64,000 bases of DNA from Selaginella tamariscina (Eukaryota > Streptophyta > Lycopodiopsida > Selaginellales > Selaginellaceae), in contig PUQB01000340.1 in assembly GCA_003024785.1 (NCBI GenBank), positions 159,223 to 223,222 on the forward strand, read 5' to 3'. The notes under the pieces are model-generated. The model was not told where the DNA came from. It did not search any database and worked only from the letters and a program-made list of their open reading frames with translations. This document shows positions 20,350 to 30,608 of this stretch, one piece after another. Each line of letters opens with the position of its first letter. Within the stretch, counting starts at the first letter, position 1. A program made the position numbers and the translations under genes.

Positions 20350-22676
20350 TGTTAGAGTTTTATCCCAAAGGGCCAACACGTGGCTGCCAAGTGGCCATTC
20401 AACGTCATCACCCTGTGTGAGCAACTGACATAGTTTTTACTATGACTCGACCCTTTACTTTGGGGTTTGACTGTTGTTACTTACCGAGTTGTGTGACGAA
20501 CCCTAGATGTAGTAGGAAACAGGCCCGTTTAGTGCACTTGGGTATCTAGTGATGGTCCGGCTGGGTGTCATTAGGTATTTGCAGGAAACTCTAGGCAAAG
20601 CTAGAACTTACCTTCTAGAAACTCTCCCCGTTTTGACGTTCTAGGTTAGGGTTCTTTGCAAATTATAGCTTGTCAAAATAAGGGTTAGGGACACCCCTAG
20701 GGTTGACCTAACCCTAGGGTTGCCCTAACCCCACGTCCTAAACCCCCCCTAGGGGTTAGGTTTAGGATTAGGTTAGGACAACCATTTTCTCTAAGGGCTG
20801 GCATTTCCGTGCCAGCCCACTTACTCACTTAGGTAAACAGGGGGGGGGTCCATCACATAAATAAGGTAGAGTATATGTAGTGAGGCTTCCTAGGTTCAAA
20901 AGAGAGCTCGTTAACCTCCTACCGGTGCAAGCTAAGCTTGTGTCGTCAAGGTGCAACCCTCCGTTGTGCAGCCCAAACTTCCACACGACAGGATACAACC
21001 CACCCTAGGGTTAGACTATCCTTATCGTTGGCAGGATCTTGCCTTTGAGATATGGGCACGTCACTTCCAAGGAGTTAGTTAGATTCCTTGGTCCAAAAAC
21101 CTGCTCACAAGCTCAAAGATATTGCCCGAGTTCACATTCCACAAAACTAGTGGTTGAGGCCTTACTCCGGCCGCCTCAACCACGCCAAGCTAGGAACGAC
21201 ACCTAAAGCTCGGCTAGTCCGTGTATCCTGATTCATAAGGTGAGTCTCGTTCGAGGACTTAGTCAACTAGGGGTTTGACTTCCTAAGGCTTGGTTCCTAA
21301 TGGGTTACTTTACCAGGTTCCGTGGGGTTTCCAAAAGAGGGGATTCCATGGTTGGTACCTGGCAAGCTGCCTTTGTGGCACCAGGTAAAAACTCTGATAG
21401 CAACGCTAAGTTTCCAAGATAACCCTATGAGTCTGACTCAGGGGCCCAATTAGGCAAAAGACTAAGAGTCGTACCCTAAGTCACTTAGAATGACCATCCC
21501 CTGAACCCTAGAGGCCCAATTAGGCAGAAGACTTAGAGTCCTACCCTAAGTCCCTAGAATGACCATCCCTGAACCCTAGAGGGTAACCCGAGTAGACTTT
21601 AGGATCCTGTCCCAATAGACCTAGACAGGCTTATGCCCTAACCCACAAAGAAGATGTGTCTCACACATACCCTCATGACAAAGTCAAGGCATCGTCACTT
21701 ACCCCTTGAGGAATCACCCTTATCTGGGAGTACAACCCTTTAGGGTGACATGGGGTACTCTGAACCATGACTAACCCCTAAGGGTTTGAGTGGCCAACTC
21801 ATACCCTAGACCTAGGGGTATACTTAGTGAGGACACGAGTGTGCGCCGTAGGCGGACATGAGTGTTTTGCTAAGCAAACTCCCTAAGGCTAGGTTTGGAT
21901 AACCCTAAGTACATGACCTTGCAAGTGCCTTACAAAAGGGCTTCTGCTAATGAGCTTAGGTTGTTCAACCCCTGGATTCCAAGGAGAACACTCCCCTAGC
22001 CAAGTGTGCGAAAGTAACCTACTTACGAGACCTAACCTCCCTTGAGCGAATGCCCAAGGCTTAGCACCCTAGTGCAAGCACAAGCATGCATGTTGGCTAG
22101 AGTATCCAACCCCTTGGCGACAAACCCATGAGACAACCCCAAAGGGCATGCCTTGGGCTTTATATTGTAGCCCAGTGTCACATCTCCATGTGACATTGCC
22201 TTCCATGATGTGGGCTATCATGCCATAGTCCTTAGATTCAAGAGTTGCACCAAGTACCACAAACATGGCTCCTAAATGCCAACTCTAGAACCCCTCAATC
22301 AACCTCAGGAACCAGGTAACGTAAACGTCAAACAAGATCCCACGCCCACAATTGGACAAGGACACGGATGTGCCTTGCTTGACCATTAGTGCTACAACTA
22401 GCTTAACGTGGAGGAGGAGGCTGGAGACAAGCCTCAACCTCTACCTCAACCTTATTTATGTGACAGACCCCCCCCCCTGTTTTCCTATTTCATAAGTGGC
22501 TAGCACTGAAATCTCATTCCCAGAGGGGATATACTTGGTGATTATCCATTGACCCCTAAACCCTAACTTTCAAACTAGGGTATTTCTAAACATATTCGAC
22601 ATGCCGAACTCACCAAAACTAACCATTAACCCAACCGGGACACGAAAAACGAGGGTAAGAGTTTTCTAAAAGGTAA
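20350..22676 (-). repeat. Family-B LTR split by a family-A solo LTR
   Basis: The outer LTR begins TGTTAGAG at 20,350, is interrupted after 20,425, resumes at 21,400 and fades at about 22,676. After 21,400 it contains a tandem duplication of about 90 bases (GGCCCAATTAGGC... at 21,445 and 21,511). It also has a large deletion that brings CCTCAACC next to TTATTTATGTGAC near 22,450. Its far end is missing. Confidence 0.8.
20426..21399 (+). repeat. Solo LTR, family A (974 bp), nested in a family-B LTR
   Basis: Runs from TGACATAG to CTCTGATA with target duplication GCAAC at 20,421-20,425 and 21,400-21,404. It matches the 5' LTR of element 1 over its whole length in opposite orientation, with G run at 20,839-20,847 and TATA-like CACATAAATAAGG after it. 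The end dinucleotides are slightly mutated. Nesting dates it after the outer LTR. Confidence 0.9.
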
Positions 22677-22849
22677 CATGCCCAACATCTCCCTCCATGT
22701 TGGGCAACATGCCCAACATCTCCCTCCATGTAGAAATCGAACGACAGTTTAGTTGTCCCTCTGCAAACGTAATTGTGGTTTGATTTCTACATGCAACGGT
22801 TTGGGTCTTTATGCAAACCTCTGGTGTCGAGGCCTCGGAAGAAGAGGGG

Positions 22850-22924
22850 TGGAGATGTTGGGCATCGATCCTAATGCCTTCTCCCGCGTGCGAAGCGGGT
22901 GCTCTACATATGAGCTACACCCTC
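22850..22924 (-). tRNA. tRNA-Ala-like (CGC), probable pseudogene
   Basis: On the minus strand it starts GAGGGTGTAGCTCATATG; the loop CTTCGCA gives anticodon CGC in a strong CCCGC/GCGGG stem. The T arm carries extra bases and the acceptor stem a mismatch, so function is doubtful. Confidence 0.6.
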
Positions 22925-23035
22925 ACATAGTCCTTTCGTCTCATGGGTATGGGGTCTCATTGGTTCGCCCTAGTTGGGTGTCATTGTGGCGTGGCACTTT
23001 CAGTCGGGTCAGAACACCTCTTGAACGGCTCGGGT

Positions 23036-23107
23036 GCGTCAATAGTCCAACAATTAGGATAATTGCCTTGCAAGCAATAAACTTGGGTTCAACTCCCAAT
23101 TGACGCA
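23036..23107 (+). tRNA. tRNA-Gly body with anticodon TGC
   Basis: The acceptor stem GCGTCAA/TTGACGC is perfect. The D arm AGTCCAACAATTAGGATAAT and the anticodon stem ATTGC/GCAAT are those of plant nuclear tRNA-Gly(TCC). The loop reads CTTGCAA, so the anticodon is TGC (Ala) rather than TCC. 72 nt. Two related fragments lie at 24,063 and 27,602, both with TCC. Confidence 0.7.
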
Positions 23108-23400
23108 TCATGGCAGCTTTAAAGTATATAGAAGATTAAATTAGGATTTAGGGAAGAACATAGAGATTAAATTAGGGTTTTTGCCTTGAAATGGTTTAGG
23201 GAACGACTTTAGGGTTTAGGTGCTAGAATAAAGTAGGGTTTAGGGCTTAAAATATAGGGTTTAGGTTATAAAATAAAGAAATCAGGTTTAAATTAGGGTT
23301 TAGGACTTAAAAAATAAGGGGCATGACTTTAGGGTTTAGGTTCCTAACCCTAAACCCACCAAACCCTAAACTCATAACAGTAATTGAATTAAACCAGCGA
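23108..23400 (+). repeat. Degenerate TTTAGGG-type interstitial repeat
   Basis: Irregular units mixing TTAGGGTTTAGGG with AAAATAAAGTA spacers. Similar blocks at 24,050-24,305 and 27,363-28,060 show that this was one larger region, later split by LTRs. The remainder to 24,050 (650 bases) contains no gene I can support, only a loosely repeated GCCTAACCCACACCA motif. Confidence 0.7.
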
Positions 23401-24062
23401 AAATGTACAAAGGACAACTGTATGCTAACTATACTTTGCCTCCACGAAACCTTGGAATATCATAGGATATTGTTATACCTGAAAGTCTTGGACATTGAAA
23501 CTCCAGCTCACAGATATTGGTTTTGTCATGCTTTAGACCTTTATGGTCTTCTAATGCCAGGATACTGTCACATGCCGGTCCACGAGCCAGCAACATACAG
23601 CACAAAACCAGATGGAACTCCAAGAAAGCCAAACCCCTTGTATAAACATCGGCAACCACAAGTCGAGGCGAAGTAGGTAAAAAATATCACCATGGAAGAA
23701 GACCAACTCACACATGCACCCAAGAAAGTACTGGAAAACACATGAACCAGCACCAACCCAACCCCAAGAAGCCCACAAGTCCGCCTCCAGAGAACACTAG
23801 GAAATGCCTAACCCACACCACCAGTACCCATAAAGACCTATAAACTCCCTCCGAGCTACCAAAACCTGATCAGCCCACAAGGTTAGGCCAATGGTGAACC
23901 ATCCGGAACGCACACTCCCCCACTAAAGAACCACAGTAGCACCAGAAAGTGCCTAACCCACACCAACAATACCAACTGCAGCCAAAAACAAACAAATACC
24001 ATGTAGCTGAATTCAACAGCTTAAGAGCCGCATATCCCAAATCACATTCCAACCCTAAACTC

Positions 24063-24125
24063 AGTCCAACGATTAGGATAATTGCCTTCCAACCAATAGA
24101 CTTGGTTTGACTCCCAATTGACGCA
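24063..24125 (+). pseudogene. tRNA-Gly (TCC) relic lacking the 5' acceptor strand
   Basis: AGTCCAACGATTAGGATAAT, loop with TCC, and the 3' acceptor TGACGCA remain. The first seven bases are replaced, so no acceptor stem can form. Confidence 0.7.
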
Positions 24126-24305
24126 TCAGAATGGCTTTAAGGTGTAAAATAAAGTACATAGGGGATTAAATTAAGGTTGAGGAAGTACCTAGTGTTGGGC
24201 TCAAAATAAAGTACCTAGTGTTTAGGGAACAACATAGGGATTAATTAGGGTAAAATAAAGTACATAGGGGATTAAATTAAGGTTGAGGAAGTACCTAATG
24301 TTGAG

Positions 24306-27300
24306 TGTCAGAGTTTTAACCCAAAGGGCCAACACGTGGTAACACGTGGCTGCCAGATGGCCATTCGGTATCATCACCCTGTGTGAGCAATGCTATCCCT
24401 AGAATGTACCCCCAAACCCTTGAGGGATAACCCTAGTTGACTTAGGGTTTAGCCTAAGTCTCCCTAGAGTGTCTACCCCAAAACCCTTGAGGGATAACCC
24501 TAGTTGACTTAGGGTCTTGCCCTAGAAGACCTAGACAGGCTCATGCCCTAACCCCCATCAAGGAGACGTGTGTTCCACACATACCCCTAGACAGACTAAG
24601 GCATCGTCACTTACCCCTTGAGGAATCACCCTCATCCGGGAGTACAACCCCTTTAGGGCGACAAGGGGTACCCTGAACCACGACTAACCCCTAAGGGTTT
24701 GAGTGGCCAAGTTATACCCTAGACCTAGGGCTAGTACTTAGTGAGGACACGAGTGTGCGCCGTAGGCGGACACGAGTGTTCTGCTAAGCAAACTCCCTAA
24801 GGCTAGGTTTGGGATAACCCTAAGCACATGACCTTGCGAGTGCCTTACGAAAGGGCTTCTGCTAATGAGCTTAGGTTGTTCAACCCCTGGATTCCAAGGA
24901 GAACACTCCCCTAGCCAAGTGTGCCAAAGCACACCTAGTTACGAGACCTAACCTCCCTCGAGCGGATGCCCAAGGCTTAGCACCCTAGTGCAAGCACAAG
25001 CATGCCTGTTTGCTAGAGTATCCAACCCCTTAGCGACAAGCCCATGACATAACCCCAAAGGGCGTGCCTCGGGCGTTGTACCATGTGACGTTTAGCCCAG
25101 TGTCACATCCCATGTGACACTGCCTTCCAAGATGTGGGCTATCATGCCATAGCCCTTAGATTCAAGAGTTGCACCAAGTACCACAAACGTGGTTCCTAAA
25201 TGCCAACTCTAGAACCCCTCAATGAACCCTCAGGAACCAGGTAACGTGAACCTGTCAAACAAGATCCCACGCCCACAGTTGGACAAGGACACGGATGTGC
25301 CTTGCTTGGCCGTGAGTGCTACACCTAGCTTGACGTGGAGGAGGAGGCTGGAGACAAGCCTCAACCTCTGCCTCTTGGAACGTGCATCCGACAAGACCTC
25401 CCAGGCATGGATTCGCCAACGTTAAGGGTAAGCTACCCCGAAGGTGGGACGTACCCCTGGCATCTGGAAGTTAGGGCGGCACAACAGAGGGTTGTACCTT
25501 AACGACACAAGCTGAAGCTTGCACCGGCAGAAGAGCAACGAACTCATTCATGAACCCAGGAGCTCTCCTACGTATACTCTACCTTATTTATGTGACGGAG
25601 CCCCCCCCCCCTGTTTTCCTATATGAGTAAGTGGGCTGGCACTGAAATGCTAGCCCTTAGAGAAAATGAGTTGTCCAACTCCTAATCCTAAACCTAACCC
25701 CTAGGGGGGGGGTTTAGGACGTGGGTTAGGGCAACCCTAGGGTTAGGTCAACCCTAGGGGTGTCCTAACCCTTATTTTGACAAGCTATACTTTTGCAAAA
25801 ACCCTAACCTGGAACGTCAAAAACGGGGGAGAGTTTCTAAATGAAGTGCTAGCTTCGCCTAGAGTTTCTTGCAAATACCTAACGACACCGCGCCGGACCA
25901 TCACTAGATACCCAAGTGCACTATGCGGGCTATTTCTTCTACATCTAGGGTTGTCACATAATCCAGTAGGTAACAAGTCTACGTCCAAGTAAAAGAGGAG
26001 TCATAGTAAAAACTATGACATTAAGGCTAGGTTTGGATAACCTGAAGCACTGACCTTGCGAGTGCCTCACGAAAGAGCTCCTACTAACACGCTTAGGTTG
26101 TTCAACCCTTGAATTCCAAGGAGAAACTCCCCTAGCCAAGTGTGTCAAAGCACACCTAGTTACGAGACCTAACCTCCTTGAGCAGATGCCCAAGGCTTAG
26201 CACCTAGTGCAAGCACAAGCATGTCTGTTTGCTAAAGTATCCGACCCTTGGCGACAAGCCATGACATAACCCCAAAGGGCATGCCTCAGGCGTTGTACCA
26301 TGTGACGTTTAGCCCCAGTGTCACATCTTATGTGACATTGCTTCCCGATGTGGCTATCATGCATAGCCCTTAGATTCAAGAGTTGCACCAAGTGCCACAA
26401 ACGTGGCTCCTAAATGCCGACTCTAGAACCCCTCAATGATTCCCTCAAGACTCAGTAAGGAAACCCTACCAATCAAGAACCCACGCCCACAGTTGGACAA
26501 GGACACGAACGTGCCCTAGTTAACTGTGAGTGTTGTTTCCTAGCTTGACGTGGAGGAGGAGGTTGGAGACAAGCCTCAACCTCTGCTTCTTGGAACGTGC
26601 ATCCTGACAAGTCTCCCAGGCATGGATTCGCCAACGTTAAGGGTAAGCTACCTCGAAGGTGGGATGTACCCCTGTCGTCTGGAAGTTAGGGCGGTACAAC
26701 AGAGGGTTGTACCTTAACGACACAAGCTAAAGCTTGCACCGGCAGAAGAGCAACGAACTCAGTCATGAACCCAAGAGCTCTCCTACGTATACTCTACCTT
26801 ATTTATGTGACGGAGCCCCCCCCCTCTTTTCCTATATGTGTTAGTGGGCTAGCACTGAATTTTAGCCCTTAGACAAATTAGCAATATGAGCCTATAACTC
26901 ACCCTTACTCTTATCCCTAAACCCTACCCAAGGGGGGGGTTTTAGGGCGTGGGTTAGGGCAACCCTAGGGTTAGGTCAACCCTAGGGGTGTTCCTAACCC
27001 TACTTAACACGCCGAACTCATCTGCAAAGACCAATCAGCCTATTCGGGACGTCAAAATTGGGGGTGGGTTTCTAGAAGGTAAGTTCTTGCTTCGCTTAGA
27101 GTTTCCTACAAATACCTAATGACACCCAGCCGGACCATCACCAGATACCCAAGTGCACTAAGTGGGCGTGTTTCCTACTACATCTAGGGTCCATCAACAT
27201 AGTACAGTAGGTAACAACAGTCAACATCCAAAGTAAAGGTCGAGTCATAGTAAAAATATGACAGCGGGCCTATTTCCTACTACATCTAGGTCCAACATAG

Positions 27301-27362
27301 TACAGTAGGTAACAACAGTCAACGTCCAAAATAAAGGTCGAGTCATAGTAAAAACTATGACA
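24306..27362 (-). repeat. Tandem family-B LTRs flanked by one target duplication
   Basis: A complete LTR (24,306-26,020, 1715 bp) is followed without internal sequence by a second LTR that lacks its first 570 or so bases (26,021-27,256). A repeated LTR end of about 105 bases follows (27,257-27,362). The composite as a whole is bounded by TTGAG at 24,301-24,305 and 27,363-27,367, and the flanks rejoin into a repeat unit seen intact near 24,190. This looks like one original insertion reshaped by unequal LTR recombination. Confidence 0.85.
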
Positions 27363-28060
27363 TTGAGGGCTCAAAAAAAGTACCTATTGTTTAGTGAACA
27401 ACATAGGGATTAAATTAGGGTTTTGCCTTGAAATGGTTAGGGGATTAAATTAGGGTTTAGGGATCAAAATAAAGTTCCTAGGGTTTAGGTTATAAAATAA
27501 AGAAAATCAGGTCTAAATTAGGGTTTTGGACTTTAAAAATAGGCATGACTTTAGGGTTTAGTTTCTTAACCTAAACCCTAAACACACTAAACCCTAAACC
27601 CAGTCCAATGGTTAGGATAATTTCCTTCCAAGTAATAGACTTGGTTTCAACTCCCAGTTGATGCATCACGGCGGCTTTAGGGTCTGAAATGGGGATTAAA
27701 TTAGGGTTTAGGGGTCAAAATAAAATACCTAGGGTTTAGGGCTTAAAATATAGGGTTTAGGTTTTAAAATAAAAAAAATGGGTCTAAATTAGGGTTTAGG
27801 ACTTTAAAAAATAAGGGGCATGACTTTATGTTTTAGGTTCTAAAATAAACTACATACAATAGTACATAAAAACTACTTATGTGATGTCAAGAGTCAGATT
27901 TGAACTTACGCCCTTGTGGACCAAAAGGTTAATCTAGCACCTTAGACCAACTCACCCTGCCTTCGAACCTTTTGACCTCTAGGTTACTTGAGGTGCAGCC
28001 ATGGCACTAGGTATAGGGTTTAACTACCACTTTCAAAAAACCCCTAACCCTAAACCTAGT
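27363..28060 (+). repeat. TTTAGGG-rich repeat with tRNA relics, right part
   Basis: Continuation of the 23,100-24,305 repeat, with AAATTAGGGTTTAGG units. A tRNA-Gly relic (27,602-27,666, TCC) is embedded. No protein gene is seen. Confidence 0.7.
27885..27961 (-). pseudogene. tRNA-Leu relic, anticodon changed to AAC
   Basis: On the minus strand GTTGGTCTAAGGTGCTAGA, a variable arm and AAGTTCAAATC resemble plant tRNA-Leu(AAG). The loop reads TTAACCT, giving AAC. The acceptor stem has at least one mismatch. It is most likely a pseudogene. Confidence 0.6.
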
Positions 28061-28689
28061 ACACGTGTATCATAAATAAATAAATGAATATATAAATTCT
28101 TAAACAATGAAGAAATGAATATATAAATCCAAACTTGATTGTTGTTGTTTACTTTTTTATATAGAATGTATTTATTAACCTACGAAATTTTAAAAGAATT
28201 AATGTGAAATGATGATATACTTAATAGCTCAAATATTTAATAAGTTTTTATAAAATTTACTATCCTAATTAATTAAAACACGCTTTCTATAAAATTGGTA
28301 AATTAAAGCTAGGTTTCTTGATTGCTAGTTTAGGGTTTAGGGTTCCGTAAAACAAATTCCTCTCTATATTGAGAATATTCGGACTATTATTTGCACAAAT
28401 AAATGAAAACATTTTTATATGTTAGATTGAAAGAGGATAAATAATTATCATGTAATGGAGTTTCTCTTTGCCATGTGACACATATGCAGCGTAACACGTA
28501 GCATCAACATTTGGGACCCATTGTGTCATTACACGTGTGTATACTATGTACCCACATGTATATTATACGGTGTACTACTCTACACTCTTTGGATTGTCAT
28601 GTCCAAACGTTTTTAGTGGATCTTTAATCATAACTTTAGGTTTGTATTTAGGGTTTGGGTTTAGGGTTATGTTGTAGATAAATATATAG
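28061..28689. other. AT-rich spacer without recognisable gene
   Basis: About 630 bases of AT-rich DNA with scattered TTTAGGG motifs near 28,330 and 28,630-28,670. No frame or RNA gene can be supported. Confidence 0.5.
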
Positions 28690-29843
28690 AGAGAGATACA
28701 GCGTCTATTCAAATATATCACCCTGCACATGCGTGTTCACACATGTACATGTGTATGCATGTATGTGCATGATGTTTTATATAGCAGAATTATATATATT
28801 ATGTGTAAATATATAATAAAAACAACATTATCCTACAGTCACTCTGTCCATGTGTAAACTAATTATCAATTCAGACTAAACACAGTACATGGTAAACTAT
28901 ACTCCAAGTTAATAAATACTTAGAACATACTTACGTGTCACTTTCGGCTCCGAACAGACTCCAACGCAGCCTGAGCCATAGCCCACGCACTGCCACGTTC
29001 TCACGACCTTGAGGACGTGGACTCATATCTTGATGGCGTGGGCTCACGCCGTGACGACGTGGCCTCGTGTTGTTCCATGTAATACGACATCTCATCCTTC
29101 TTTCTTCATCAGAGTATGTGTGCCTCCTGCTATTATCTGATTGATCTTCTATATTCGATTTCTGTAAATGAGCTTAATTATTTTGTTAATATTATAATGT
29201 ATTGCGGATGTACATACTTCAAACAATGTAGCCTATATATAAGTTTAAAAATGGAGGGTAATAATTTATTATTAAGAATTCTCAATATTATTAGCAGATT
29301 ATCATATATTAATACATTGGTTATACATACAGAGAGATAGCTTACCCGCTTCTTTGGGTCGGCTAGCAGGAGATGACCAAAGTTGCTTGTCTGCGTTCTC
29401 TGTAGTACATTACATAAGTTAAGCACATTTAAGAAAATCAATATTTAATTATGGCTCTGTATACACAACGCGGAATGTAGACATATAAACTATATGTATA
29501 TGGATAGATGAATATACATACATACATACATAAATATATATATATATATATATAACAGAAACTAGGATATACCTGGAATCAGAGCATTAATACCGGGGAT
29601 ATATGACATTGGTATTATAATTGACTGTATGCATTATCTTATACATACATACATATATTGTTATGTGTGTCTTGTGTGTACAGTTAGTTAATGGCTTGGT
29701 ATACAAATATTAGTATTATGTAATATGTCACACAAACATATATACACAACAACTTTATGTATTATTTACGCCTGTTTACCAGATAACAATTGATTACGTG
29801 ATACATATAAGCAATCTGTATGTACACATAATACATAGATAAT
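28690..29843 (-). pseudogene. Inverted copy of the 3' end of the ZCCHC8-like gene
   Basis: The minus strand matches 44,815-46,130 of the plus strand, including introns and 3' flank. The last coding exon is present (28,940-29,155) and ends in the same AQAALESVRSRK-stop. The preceding exon (29,355-29,410) carries the NADKQ/W region, with a frame difference. Most of the exon equivalent to 45,120-45,269 is deleted, leaving only its last 40 bases near 29,565-29,605. The upstream exons (CCHC knuckle, PSP) are absent. It cannot encode the whole protein. Confidence 0.85.
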
Positions 29844-30608
29844 TTTTTTATAAATTATAGAGTCAATTTATAAAAGAAAATTAATTTAAAAATAAAAAAA
29901 TATACATTGGTACTAACATACATGAACGTCAATAAGGGAGAGTAATAAACAAAGGTAATATGAGTTACTAATAATATTTAGAATATCCGTTATCTGTAAA
30001 TATTTTTGTTGCTTTATTACCAGTACATATCTTTTGAATGTTAATCATGTACATTCAACGTACGTAATACATAATCTTAACAGACATGTATGGATATAAA
30101 TACGGTATATGTTAAGATTATGCAGACAGCAGCATGTAATGAATGATCTTACACACACACACACACAACGAGTATGTGTATTTATACAATAAGAAATTCT
30201 AGTCTCAATAAATTCTATAGACTATGCAAGTATATCCACATATAAAAGAAAATAATATCAATAACAATATTAACATAGATGTATATTCAATATAATAGTT
30301 ATTACTACGTTTAGATAGTATAATATCTCATAGTATTATTTCTAAGAAGTATACGTACACATAAGCTTATGAATGTCAATCACTATATTATTGGAGAGCT
30401 ATAGTTAAATAATATAAAGTAATATATCTTACAGCAGGATTGTCGTGAAATGAAGCAATTTATAGATATAATTGACAAATAAATAGACTCTGCTACAGAC
30501 ACGAACAGACACACACACACACACACAGACGTACAATTTACTATAAATTATATATACTTATGGTAGAATCGTACGTCTATATATGTATTGATGCACATAG
30601 ATACGTAC

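Noticed and set aside
23323-23778. 117-codon plus-strand frame and opposing minus-strand frames
   Set aside because: No recognisable motif, no splice context and no copy elsewhere; the region has a loosely repeated, non-coding look.
23108-28060. True telomere or chromosome end
   Set aside because: TTTAGGG units are irregular, short and interrupted by tRNA relics and LTRs; gene-bearing DNA continues on the right.
28931-29110. Palindrome-like GACGTGG/CCACGTC-rich stretch as a regulatory array
   Set aside because: It is the Arg/Ser/His-rich coding sequence of the copied last ZCCHC8 exon; the same stretch at 45,770-45,900 is coding.
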